A DNA stretch of 64,000 bases from Lithospermum erythrorhizon (taxonomy: Eukaryota > Streptophyta > Magnoliopsida > Boraginales > Boraginaceae). The stretch covers positions 1 through 64,000 of the forward strand of contig JADFUC010002337.1 in NCBI GenBank assembly GCA_019722365.1, read 5' to 3'. The position numbers and the translations under genes are program-made. Position 1 is the first letter of the stretch. Each line of letters opens with the position of its first letter. The notes beneath the pieces are model-generated. The model was not told the origin of the DNA, ran no database searches, and saw nothing but the letters and a program-made list of their open reading frames with translations. Positions 24,211-36,015 of the stretch are shown one piece after another.

Positions 24211-27200
24211 ACTACATTTGACTTCGATCTCGCGAACGCTCTTCAGGTACGTAGTAACTCTGCTGAGCATCTTAAGCTCAACCATAACTTAAAAACAATA
24301 TCCTCCATTTTGTCCTGCCAAGGCTCAAGAGAAAAGTGCCCGTACGCGAGACAGATTGAAGCGCACTTTCACCACATCCGGGCTGAGAACGAGACACTCA
24401 AGTTCGACTCATAAGCACCGAGCCGAAGGTGATACCAATCTGTGAGATTGTATAACGACGGTGTATGTACTTTCATGCCGGCATTAAGAAAAGTCTCATG
24501 AGCAAGTTTAGCGTCATCACCCCCGCAAAAGATATGTTGCCATACTCATTCACCTTGAGCCAAAAATGCTCAAAATAACGTGACAAGAAAGTGTGCACAA
24601 ATACTGTGGCCTGGGTAAGCACGGAATTGCATATACCTCAACTCAAATTATACGAAGACTTGTAATTGGTCATCAATCAACCGTCAAATATGACCGATTA
24701 ACTTTTATCATGGATACGCCGAGTGTTGTTGTAACCATAGATAAAGTCCGTGCAGATGTCTCAATCAGCTTCATTATTGACACGGCATTTAGCTCCACAT
24801 CAACGAGTAACCTCAAGATCACCGAGAGTCCAAGGTAAAAGCAATCACAAAAAACAGGTTAAAAGTTTGCTAAAGCTCCTAGATTATCTTTTGTGACTAG
24901 TTCAAGAACACGCTAAAACTTTTGAAACTGGGATTTTAAGTGCGATGTAGAAGACACGACAAAGCAATTGTTCAACCCTCAAGAACATCGACACTCTATC
25001 ATACTAAGCGTATGAATGAATCACTTTTGACGCAGAAATAATGGAGTCTAACACCCCACGGTAGTGCAGAGATAAAAACTAAGTGGACGCCAAGAAAGTT
25101 CGACCTTCTATTCTAACATTGTCTCTAAAACTTGGGAGGACTGGGTCAAAGTGAAGTTGGGAGGGACGCTTTTACACAAAAGCGCGACGCATTCCAAGAT
25201 TCCGTAGAGTCAGTCTGTGTCTGCTAGAAGAAATACATCTCTCATAAAATTTGATGATCCTTCTGCCTGTAAAGACGCAAACTCCTAAGGCCTCAATGCA
25301 TTCAACGCATTTAATATCCATAGCGAATAGTGACCGCCTGACTACTAAAATGGCTATCGCTACCGGGAACATATCTAATATATTCAACAAGCTCCTCGAA
25401 GGTCGGGTCGAGACATACACGCCTCTAATCCATCTCAAGATCAAGTTGTCAAACCCTCGAGTAATATCGATCGTCACTGCATCGCACAAGCCCACACCAA
25501 AGGCAACCATCGAGTTGTTTCGCTAAGGTGGAGCCGTAATCTTAAGACGGGACTATGCCGCAGAAGGCCTCATCAAGAACCTGCACTGCAGAGCACAAAG
25601 AGAACACCACTAAAAACCCCTGGGATTCGGGGACTATGTCAAGTCGAGATGATGACGCTTGAGACAAATGAAAATAAAGATGGGGAAATCACAAAGACAT
25701 GAAGTGGTAAGATAAAAGTCAAAAGCAAGACTCAAGGATAGCCTCCAAGGATTTCATCAAAAATAAATTCGAGCATAACGAACGCCAAGTATAACACTCA
25801 TGATGTAGGTACCTCACTTATCTATCCATGTGATTCATGTAATGAATATTGAGGATCGAAACTAAAGGTCCCCTATAACTGGCTGTGGGCAAGATACCTG
25901 GGCAAGTCTCACCACATCTAACACATGTCAGGGACTAACTACACAAGTGCAAAATGGAAACCATCTGTCATTATTTATTTCACTATTAAAATCAATAACC
26001 TAACATACCTCAAGATGTTTAAAATCAATAACCCGCAACATACCTAAGAGAATATATGCGCAATAATTCATAAAAAAGGTGAAACACCATTATCGTCAGG
26101 CAAAGTAGTTACATCAATGCTGCAGCAAAGAAGTGAAGATTATAATAGAACGGGGCTGCCTATCAAAAGCAAAAGCAAAATACATGCCTCACACAATGTT
26201 ATCCGTCCTATTTCAAGGTATGTGAACCAATCCCAACGACCACTTTGTCCAAGACCCACCTCTTCCATTATGGCTACAAAACACAAAGCAGAGTAATCTG
26301 AAGGAGGAGAAAACGTGATCTCCAACTCAAACTGTTATATGCCACCAAATCAACCAAAGAAAACAAAAAGCCTAAAGCAACACCAAAAACAAAGCTGTCG
26401 AAAAGCAAGCAAGAACGCTTCCTTTACTTACTCATCCCTCAAACAGGAAGCCTGATGTTACCAAGAAATTCCAAAGAATGTCAAGTTAAGTGCAAGAAAA
26501 CGCTCCCTTGCTCTCGCTAATACCACTAGAACCTCATGGCTGTCGGTACTCGCGTGTTAAAGTACAATAGCATGCACAAGTTGAGCATATGCTACCCAAC
26601 TTGTAAAATTTACGTTTAAAGACAAACAAACAAAGTTACAATGACAAACACGATGTTAAAAGTGACCACATCCTGCTTCAAAGAAAACAAAGCAAGCAAA
26701 ATGAAACTTCAAAGAGAAGTAGAGTAGGTTACGCCACCCACCTCACACTACATCCCCTCTATCATCAAAACCTCGATTGTAAAAAAAAAAAAGAAAGTTA
26801 TCTGTGTGAAAGAAACGAAGTATACCAAATTATCCTCTTGGCTTACACTACGTGGCAGTCAACCCCACGCTAGCATGTAAAATCCATTCTCAGTACACAT
26901 GCAAAATTAAAGGAGCTTTTAATAAAAACCAGTAGTAGTTAGGCCAAGTAAAAAAGGAACTAGAAAAACGAGGCTCAAAAGCCATCCCAGACGCCCTCAA
27001 GCGCCAACGAGGGTCCAAACTACCACAAAATTCAACAAAATCTGGTGTGTAAAACTAAATAAGAAACAAGCACAGAAAAAGACCCGCCTCAATCGGAGTC
27101 CCAAGCTGGAGAAAACACTTCAGCCAGAACAATCCTAGAAGTCTAAAACCTAAGCTGTAACTCCCCCTAAAAGTCTCATATCTCAGCCTGCACAACGAAC

Positions 27201-27439
27201 TGGGAGGTCAACCATACATCAAAATCTCCGTCGTTTCGATAGCTTTGAAATGATATAAAGAAGTCCAAAATCCAACAAGAAACAAAACAGTTATGGGTAT
27301 TTTAGTTAGGGCTGCCCAATTTTAACCAACCTAAAACTAAAGTTTAGTGGAATTGTTTCTACAATTTAGAACACAATGAAACTTTAATAAAAGGTTCATA
27401 AGGTCAAAATAAACACATTACACATGGGAACAACTTATA
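24211..27439. other. Unclassified degenerate repeat DNA
   Basis: Open frames of up to 112 codons overlap on opposite strands (for example 25172-25510 minus and 25251-25526 plus), with no family motif, so none is supported as a gene. The composition resembles decayed LTR retrotransposon internal sequence. No LTR end, primer site or protein motif was found. Confidence 0.3.
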
Positions 27440-27447
27440 AGTGGTGG

Positions 27448-28297
27448 CAGGGACGGATCCAGGATTCAAACATATGGTATTCATTTCATGATCCAAAATA
27501 AAGAAATTATATAATAAGTTTAAATGATTTTTTTAAGCTACCACTGTTACATAAATGAGAAAGTAATGAACATTCACTAGTCCAAATAAGAAACACTACA
27601 ATGATTCCAATAAAATACTAGTTAAATATAATTATTTTTTCATGAATTGATCTACTAAAGTGTTATTTCAATATGCAAATACCAAATTTTTTATGTACAT
27701 TAAAAATACTCAAATTTAGCTTCATGGCATGCCATCAAACGTATTAATCAAACCCAATCTAATTTTTTTTAACAACTTTGATATTTTTCTTTGTTGAAAA
27801 ATAAGATGAATCCTGAGATTATTCTTATAAATGAATACAATATACAGTGAAATAAAATGATAGCTCTTTAAAGAAGAGCGCTTCCTAAAAAGTATCAAGT
27901 TCGCATCAACAAAAAAAACTATTTCCAATGAAAAATAAATTCATCGAATGTATCTAGTTGATTTGAAACGATTTCATTAGAATTTTTATTTGGAACTATG
28001 TTCATTATCTACTGACCACTTGTTAAGGATTAAACTTTGTATCATGACATGGTGAAAGGTCGAAAGTGGAAGTGAAACGAAGGAGAAAGTTCGGTAAAAG
28101 ATAAATCTTTTAAGAGAGGCATGGAGAGCGCGGAGTCAGATTTACAAAGCGGAGTGTTTTTGGCAAAAAGAGTCATTAGCACAAGAATTTAAACTCGGGA
28201 TCTCAATGAAAGTTGAATTTCTAAACCATCTCAGCTAGTTCTACTTTTGTGTAGGGTATTCATTAAATACTCTGAAAACCCTCTATATCCGCTCCTG
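27448..28297. mobile_element. Non-autonomous hAT-type DNA transposon, 850 bp, 8-bp target duplication
   Basis: The left end reads CAGGGACGGATCCAG and the right end, read on the minus strand, CAGGAGCGGATATAG, giving imperfect terminal inverted repeats. Each end is flanked by the same 8 bases AGTGGTGG (27440-27447 and 28298-28305). An 8-bp duplication and CAGGG-GCGGA ends are hallmarks of the hAT superfamily. No transposase can be read inside (the 68-codon frame at 27722-27928 has no motif), so it would depend on a transposase from elsewhere. The perfect duplication suggests it inserted more recently than the surrounding LTR debris. Confidence 0.85.
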
Positions 28298-28849
28298 AGT
28301 GGTGGGCACATCAAATTATCAAGATAATGGAATTAAAGCATCGGATTCATCACATGAACATCAAGAAGTGTGTGCAACATTATCAAAGTGCATGAGCAAG
28401 CAATAAAACTATGAGAAAGATATAAAGTTCCCCAACTTATGGGGATCTTCAAATTCAAGAAAGTGGCAAGTCCTCTGAGGCAAAGTGTCAACTTCAAGCT
28501 TGTAAGAAAGAAAAGAAATAGTGTTGATGTGATTGTATCACCATGAAACACTAAAATATGCAAGCAAAAGAAGACAAAAAAATCTCCTTTCAAGGCACCT
28601 CGGTTTCAAGCATGTCGGGGAGTGGGGAGACGATGGAATTTTGGCATTTTGATTCATCTCATGCTTAAAATAAGGAAAACCTGGTGAGGCCCGACCCCCT
28701 AAAAAGTTCACACACATGCTCGACGGACGTTTGTCTATGTCTTGAATTTGAGAAACCGAATGTCTCTACCAACCGAGAGTGATTCGAAATGACTAAAATT
28801 AAATGATAATTTAAAATCACTAGAAAATTTATCCAAATATTTCGCTTAA
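28298..28849. other. Unclassified DNA between hAT element and tandem array
   Basis: No supported gene. A minus-strand frame at 28333-28593 lacks any family feature. Confidence 0.3.
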
Positions 28850-29440
28850 CTAAATAAACCGAGCACGACCCGAAATTACGGCACTGATTAATTATTTTAA
28901 ATAAACCTTAATGATCGGGTCCACGCGGGATAAAGATGACTTAAATGCATATTAATTATTTTAAATTCAAGCTTAACTAAATAAAACCCACGCTGGTCAA
29001 GATTAGTTTTAAATATTTAGCATGACTTAAATTCATATTAAAAATGGATATATTAACTCTGTTAAATCCACGAGGATTCGGATTAATATTAAGGAAACAA
29101 ATCTAGAGTACTAACATATTTTCCATTTGTGTTAGTAGTAAAACTCTAGCAAAGTTAATTCTCATTAAATCCTCTATGGATCGGGAATTAAATGGGGTCT
29201 TAACATGTAATAAATTCATGTTATCATTAAACGCCCAAATAAATTAATTCCTATTAAATCCTCTATAGATCAGGAATTAAATGAGATTTAACATGTATTA
29301 AAATCATGTTAATATTAAATCTACAAGTACCTAATTTCAAATTTGATCGAGAATTAAATCTGTATCCCAACACGGTCATATTAAATCTCAGTGATATAAA
29401 TTAAGCTCCTCACTAAGTCAATCTTTAGACCTTGGAGACT
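28850..29440. repeat. Degenerate tandem array, unit about 90 bp
   Basis: The two clearest units start near 29157 and 29246. Each carries ATTAAATCCTCTAT followed by GATC-GGAATTAAATG, then TTAACATGTA and TTCATGTTA/ATCATGTTAAT. Older copies with the same order (TTAAATCCACGAGGATTCGG, TTAAATTCATATT) occur near 28905-29070. Later ones are seen to about 29440. Possibly part of an LTR. Confidence 0.7.
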
Positions 29441-30479
29441 TAATTTTAAGGATCGCGATACTTAAATTTATGTCAATAAATTCTAAACAGTCAACCATCC
29501 AATAAGTCACTCAAAATGACCAGGCCGACTGTGGATCGCGATTTATTTAGTCAGCAAGAAGTCCTTATAAACAAGCAATCATCCTTTAAAGTCCTAAACG
29601 ACATGTATCATGACTAAGTGACCGTAGAAGGAAATTTTCAAAATGCAAGTCGCAATAAGTCCGAACACGTTAATTACAAGCCTCAGATCGAAGTTCACAT
29701 AAAAAAACGAGTCCAATATACAACATCTTATCCAACAAATCAAACAAGAGTCGGATGTCGGGCTATAAAGCGGAGCAACACGCTATATCCACAAGTAAAC
29801 ATTTAAGACCTCAAGACCAAATTGGTCTAAATTCATGTCGAAATGAAAACCTAGAGAGTCGAATCGGCCAACTACTACCGATGCATCTTGCTCAAGGGAA
29901 AAATCTACGCAGAGTGAAAATTGGCCAAAATTAATTGAATCAAGTTTAAGACGAATCAAATTAATCAAAGTCTAGTTACTAAAAAAATTCCAGGTGGCTA
30001 ATTAGGGTTCTCGATCAAGCCTTAAATGTTGGAAAAATTATGCAACTAATTCATAATAAACATGAACAAATGCGACCAAGATCGAATAAATGTATAATAA
30101 CGAATTACAAAACATATATAAAATAAATTCACACGCATAACACAAGAGTACCTCCTTATAATACACAAATGAAATTAGCGACTTTCTTCCTCACGAATCA
30201 GAATTCCTCAAGACCTCAAGCCGAACGCTTCCGCTAGTCCACACCAATAGCGCCGACCAAGCGATTGGACTTGTTAGAATTCATTTAGCTGCTTGGATAC
30301 AATTTGAGTCAAAATTGACCAAATCCAAAAGCGGGGAGGCAGTGGAAGCGGGGAGGCGGCCTTGTTGGGAGAGAGATCGTAATGAAAAACTTAGGTTTTC
30401 ATTTCATTTCATCTGTGCCGACTCCACCCAGTTCCCACAAAGCACGGCCATTAATTTGGCCTCCAAGTATATGAAAGCC
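29441..30479. other. Repeat-derived DNA without a supported gene
   Basis: Contains the 29955-30020 segment matching 14118-14190 and otherwise no recognised motif. Short frames on both strands (for example 29618-29806 plus) are not supported. Confidence 0.35.
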
Positions 30480-31191
30480 TTTCCCCGCCTAAATAGCCTT
30501 TGGTAACCTTAGGTTTCTTCGAACCCTTAGCCTTACCATCATCAATTGCTTTGAATTTCTTCTTGCTGGGACCACCAAAAATAGAAGTTAAGTAGGATTT
30601 TTAATCCTTTCCCAGATTCATTATCTCAAGATTAGCGATCTACCCTTTACGCAGTCAAGCTTGTAGATTCTGCTCAAACTTATGCTTATTGAAGTTCATC
30701 ACAAACCGAGAGAACTTTTCTCTGAAATATTTCGTGATACGTGTCTACGCCCAGCTTCTTTCAAACACTGAGCCCAAGACATCGGAAATGCCTGACTCAA
30801 AGCTTCCACGCTTGACACGCTGCTCGCAACTCCGTCCATTTCCAGCTTCATCGTCAACGAGCATAGACAAAGGTCATATCTCCCATTTCTAGCTTCCTTC
30901 TGGACACAACTCAATGAAATGGCTGCACATGTCATATGCTTTCACCTTCTCATACTGAGTTTGAACGTAGGTTCGATATTGGCTGTAGTATGCTATTACT
31001 GACATCTACAAAATAGACTCAGGCTTTTTGTAGGCTTCCCTTTCCCTATTAGTGGCCATTTGGTCTAGATGGACCCTACTGTTTTCAACACATACTGTTT
31101 CTCTCTCCCCGGCTGAACAACTCTCAAGTTTCAACACATACTGCTCCTCTCCGCAAACAAGCGAAGCTCTAGGTGATTTAGGAGCAGCCAT
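30480..31191 (-). pseudogene. Ty1/copia-like gag remnant, copy 1
   Basis: On the minus strand an ATG at 31191 opens MAAPKSPRASL. The following frames, interrupted by shifts, run to a basic C-terminal part near 30530-30600 (GGPSKKKFKAIDDGKAKGSK). The equivalent part of copy 2 (53390-53616) reads TSVLVVQNKKKFKKKFNGKA, the form seen near the end of plant copia Gag proteins just before the zinc knuckle. Gag would form the retrotransposon particle. Several frameshifts and stops show this copy is dead. The copia assignment rests on this motif and is moderately secure. Confidence 0.55.
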
Positions 31192-33328
31192 TTCACCTCT
31201 ACACTAATAAGTATGTAAATGACATGTATTAGTACTATCATGTCAAACACTTAAAATAAAATTGTAAAAGTAATACTCAATACTCAAAATCTAACAAAAT
31301 GTATTAGTATGCAAAAGGTCTACTATAATTTGAGAGTTTCAAAACTAAGAATACCTATATACATTTTGAAAAGCCAACATAACAAGAGGGTTAACTAACC
31401 TATTATAAACATGACATAACTATCAGGTCGTACCAAGAGCCTGGCTGTGGATGCTACCTAATGTGTAAAAACACCTGAGCCCACAACGTTATGGAAATCA
31501 CCGTTGTCGACCAATTAAACCAACTTATTACTTGGGATGACTTATCCTGAAAAGTCTGCAACGTTAGTGGAAATCACTTCAACATGATTCATCATTACAT
31601 TTGTCAATACTAGTACACCCCATCACACAAGATGCCCAGTGATTCATAAGTCGCAGACAACTATAAAAATTGGCCTGATGCGCTTACTTAAATTTTATGA
31701 GAGATTCAATATTATTTGATTAATTATTTAACATGTAACATGCCAAAGATATATTCAAGTAATATGCCCATCATGAAAAATAAAAACAAATAATACATAT
31801 TTAGAGATATAAGGATATGACCCTCAAAATAATAAATAATAAAACCTATCATGCCCACTTTCAAGTGTAACTGTATTCTTCAACTTTTGAAACTCCAAGT
31901 CGATTACGAAACGCCTATCTTCAATCCGTCAAAGACCGTTGTATATTTATTTATTAACTCAACTAAGATAAGAAGCCAAGGGTAAAATAAAATAAACAAA
32001 ATAAATAAAAACCGGTAATCGCAAGTCGATACAACATAAATGGTTCGCATCAGATTAAAAAAATACAACTAGTCACATATCCCCTCATCTCTATATTTAT
32101 ATAATAAATTTGAAACATATAAACTATGTATTTAATATATTAAATGGTAATGGATTAAATGATCATAAGTCATTAAGAAAAATTTAATGCCAAGTATGAA
32201 ATAAAATATGTCATTAATTCATAATAACCTCATGCACTTAATACTTAATAAACATGCAATCAATTGCATAATAAAATGCAATAAATACTAATCACGAGAC
32301 AAGATAAATATTCTCAATCAATTCAAATTCCCAAATACATGATTGGCTGCAATCATATAGTTACATTTTCATTTTTATTATACAAATCAAAACCAATCAC
32401 ATAAACAAGTACACTGAAATATGATAGGAAATTACCAAATCAACGTCTTATAATTATATCTACCAAATAAATATAATTAAAATACATTAATTAACCTATA
32501 TTTTGTGTCCAATAGATATTACAACAACTATTTCATAATTATTATAATAATCATTTCAAATAATTTAACTAGAAATTGTTACCATGATTATATCCTCAAA
32601 TAATACATGTATAAAAGGATAAATAATGAAAGAGATTATTGAATTAAATCATATCAGTTTAAATTGATACCATAATTATCATAAATAATAAAATGATAAT
32701 AATACAAAAACCCAAATTAATAATTTTAAAAAACTGACACAGTAAGCTAGAATAATCAAATTCGAGAAGAACGTGGATTCGATGATCGCCTGCCGGGTTC
32801 CGGCCGACACTACCGGACCAATTAATGAAATCAAATACAAAGATCTATCACTGGCTCCTAAAAGAAATAAATGATCATATATTTATAGTGGAGAACAATT
32901 ATCAATTACCATTTCTGGTATTGATGGAAACCAATGAAAAAGAAAGAACAATTATACAAGTAAAATATTATAGTTGAACACAGTGTTGATAAGAATAATT
33001 ATTGAAAATGTTATTTTGCATCTTGTGAACCAAATTGTTGCTTAATTCTCATTTGCCTTTGGAGGTGGCACCCAACCTTCATGGCTCTATTAGAACAAAT
33101 AACACCATTCATCTTGGTCATTGCAGATTTCTTTATTCTCGTCAGTTGGAACCTTAACAAAGCCATATATTTCGAAAGTGTCGCATATGTCAACTATGAC
33201 TTTTCACCTTTTACAGAAGAATATCTACTAGTAAAAGTTTCATGCAGCAATAATCCACAACATTAATTTCAAGCTAACTATCTAATCATTTAAAAATCAT
33301 TACTTTAACTTCAATATAACTACATTAA
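31192..33328 (-). repeat. Copia-like leader/LTR region, copy 1
   Basis: Matches 54075-55582 over many ordered strings: ACGTTAGTGGAAATCAC, GATTAATTATTTAACATGT, GACCCT-A--ATAATAAA, CACTTTCAAGTGTAA, CATAAACTATG-ATTTAATA, AAGTCATTAAG, TAAACATGCAATCAAT. Being upstream of gag in both copies, it should be leader plus 5' LTR on the minus strand. LTR ends could not be placed. A minus-strand frame at 33011-33193 has no recognisable motif. Confidence 0.55.
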
Positions 33329-33575
33329 TGGTCCGTTTGGATTGGAATGAACATAAGGGAATAGAGATTAAATTTTAATGATTCAACTTGAAACGCCTAG
33401 ATTCACTCTGTTTTCATTAATCCGAATTAGATGTAACATACGTGAATGATGCTTCGAGTTACATTTTATATTAATTCACGATTCACCTCAACATATAAAA
33501 TAATGTTCAAACAATGTTTTAAAACATTCCTCTAGATTCAACTCAACAACCCGTTCACCCGATCCAAACTGACCA
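33329..33575. mobile_element. Tourist-type MITE (PIF/Harbinger), 247 bp
   Basis: The left end is TGGTCCGTTTGGATTGG and the right end, on the minus strand, TGGTCAGTTTGGATCGG, an inverted repeat with two mismatches in 17 bases. It is flanked by TAA on both sides (33326-33328 and 33576-33578), the three-base duplication typical of PIF/Harbinger elements. Length and lack of coding capacity fit a MITE. Confidence 0.75.
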
Positions 33576-34480
33576 TAAACAACTTAATATAATCTAAAAG
33601 AATGAAAACATATAAACATACGTATGAAATGCGTAAACATTTATAAAAAAGAAAAAATAAATAAACCTGCACGTTTATATGTTATTATGCCATAATATAG
33701 TATAAGGTGGCATAATGGAAACTCTAACTGAACATCTATAAGACTAAAATGGTCAATCGAAAAACTTGAATAACCCAATTAGTATATTGGCATAAACAAT
33801 TACCCACCCTTCCAGAATAGAAAATTACTCCACGTTAATATGCCACAATATAGTAGAAAAGTGGGATAACGAATTGATCAAAATGACACTTACAACTTTT
33901 ATCAAACACTTGATAAACTATTACTAAATTGTCACCAATCCTAATATAATTCAATTAAAAAAACTCAAAAATCAAAATAATCTTCATCATATCATATTAA
34001 ACAATTGAAGTTTATCCACTTCCTTGGTAATTAATTGAAAATAATCAAATATTTATAATCCAATTGATAATTTTGAGTGAAAAATAAATCTTATCTGAAG
34101 TAATTATGAAAACACCAAAACAAAAATACCAAAAAATATACAAAAATCTATAAAGAAAGTAACGTACCTACAATAGATAATAGGTTATCCATTAATTTTT
34201 ATCATGATCTCGTTCGCGAATATGGTGGTGGGAGGCGTGTATGCTCGACGCTGGCCAGTCACTAAATAAATTCGGATCGCGCGGATCGATGGGGTGGAAG
34301 TGCAGTTTGGGGGAAATGGGAAAGGGAAGTGTGGGTGGAGTTGAGGAGATGAATGAAGTGATGTTTGTTTGGTGTGATGAGAGGATGATTTACTAAAGTA
34401 ACCTTTAGTATCATGAATACTAAAGAATACTTTAGTACCCTAAGTCAGACTCGTCTCCGCATATTTGTTTACGATTTTCC
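33576..34480. other. AT-rich intergenic DNA
   Basis: No gene recognised. A more GC-rich patch at about 34200-34350 has no motif I can name. Confidence 0.35.
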
Positions 34481-35680
34481 GCAACGTTAGAAAAGGAATT
34501 TTTACATAAATTAATAGGTCTAAAGTCATTTAAAATTTTAGGATTTTAACTCTTTCGGATGATCAAATAAGAACTAATACTTACAATTCCAGTACTCATA
34601 GTTTAATGCCTAGTACTATGTTCAAGGATTACCTGTTTCTGAGAATCTGTCAATTAGCAAAACTCAACGTAAAAGGGTGATAACAATCAATCCTTTAATC
34701 TGATTCACAGATGGTAAATACTTTTGGAACCATAACTGATGAGTGCTTATTTTCCGAGAGTGCTTTCGGTGGATAGAGGCGCGAAAATTTGAAGTCTTAT
34801 TTCATCATTACTCTTGATGGAGGGCGGGGATTATCAGAAGTGCGGGTTCTTATCAGATGGGTTCTGAGCCCTTAAATCGTCTTTGCTTCCCTTGGCTTTG
34901 GGTCTAAAGTTTCGGGTGGATATAATTCCCGAGGAGTAGTTTTGGACATGCCCCGCTCCTGCATAGAGTGGTTATTAGCGAGGTCTTACTCCTTGAGTAG
35001 TATACCAGTGATGAAGCTAGGGGTTAGGATCACAGAGCGCGGCCAGAAGTGTCATGTGCGCTCAGATCACTGAAAGTTAGTTTCGGGTGTTTTTACAAGC
35101 CCATTGACGATGAAGTTCTCGGTTTAAACGTTATCTTGGAAATGAAGGCAAATGATGAGTATTTATAGGAAATCACTTGGGAGTGAGTCGCTTAAGATGT
35201 GTCACGTAATGTCGCGTCCACCAGGCGCAGATTGTACTGATTGGCTTTTGTAATTGAGGCACATCTTAATTGGATATACATATGATGGAATAAGCGATTC
35301 ATTCATTAAATTCTGTCGTCATGCTCCGATAACTATATAAATGCTAATTATCTATAAAACACTTTTGTGACCAAATTTGCAGCTAGTTTTGTTTGTTCTT
35401 TATGATACTTTAAAACAAAACATAGTAACTAACAGGTGTTTTAGTCTGCATTTAGCGATTTTATAAAACGAAAAATAGAAAAACATGAAATTTTGGGTTT
35501 CCAAACGGCCCGTAATATTACTGAATTGAGTAATACAAATTATATCAAGGCTTTTTGTTTCCTTAACTATATAATCATTAATTCATTAGGATCAATCAGA
35601 AAATTGACATCTGTTATTAGCAAAGAGAGGATCATACATTCAATTAACTTCAAGGTGAACAGTTAATCAGTCATCATCCA
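34481..35680. other. Intergenic DNA upstream of the receptor kinase gene
   Basis: No coding feature supported. TTTCCAAACGGCCCG at about 35500 looks like one end of a Tourist-like MITE, but no partner end was found. Confidence 0.35.
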
Positions 35681-35688
35681 TTCATCCC

Positions 35689-35703
35689 TATTATATATAT
35701 TTG
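35689..35703 (+). promoter_or_regulatory. Possible TATA box of the receptor kinase gene
   Basis: TATTATATATATTTG lies about 315 bp upstream of the start codon, followed by a pyrimidine-rich leader (35750-35830). Spacing would give a 5' UTR of roughly 280 bases. The region is AT-rich, so chance occurrence is possible. Confidence 0.3.
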
Positions 35704-36015
35704 GGTGGTAATCAAATATCCTCCTAAAGTTAGCAAATTAATGGAAGGTTTCACTTCTCTTCCCACCTCAAAATTATTAAATTAATTACTTCCATTGAGA
35801 TTTTTCTCTTCACTTTCTATATTATTATTATTATTATTTTTAATTTAGAGTTGCCACTCTTTCATGTTGTAGCAACTCGGCATCTCCGCATCTCACGGTG
35901 TCACATTTAACTAAAATTACAATAAACAAAACTAAAGAAAACATTTCATTTCAAGAACAAATTAAGAGGCATTAATCAATTATCTCCGGACAGCGGCAAC
36001 AAGTTTCTTCAGAAC

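Noticed and set aside
25172..25526. Opposed 112- and 91-codon frames
   Set aside because: Complementary overlap without any motif; typical chance frames in decayed repeat DNA.
34640..35330. Possible degraded gene or element upstream of the receptor kinase
   Set aside because: Translations on both strands gave no recognisable motif or coding continuity.
35495..35515. CCAAACGGCCCG as the end of a MITE upstream of the receptor kinase gene
   Set aside because: No partner inverted repeat or target duplication was found nearby.
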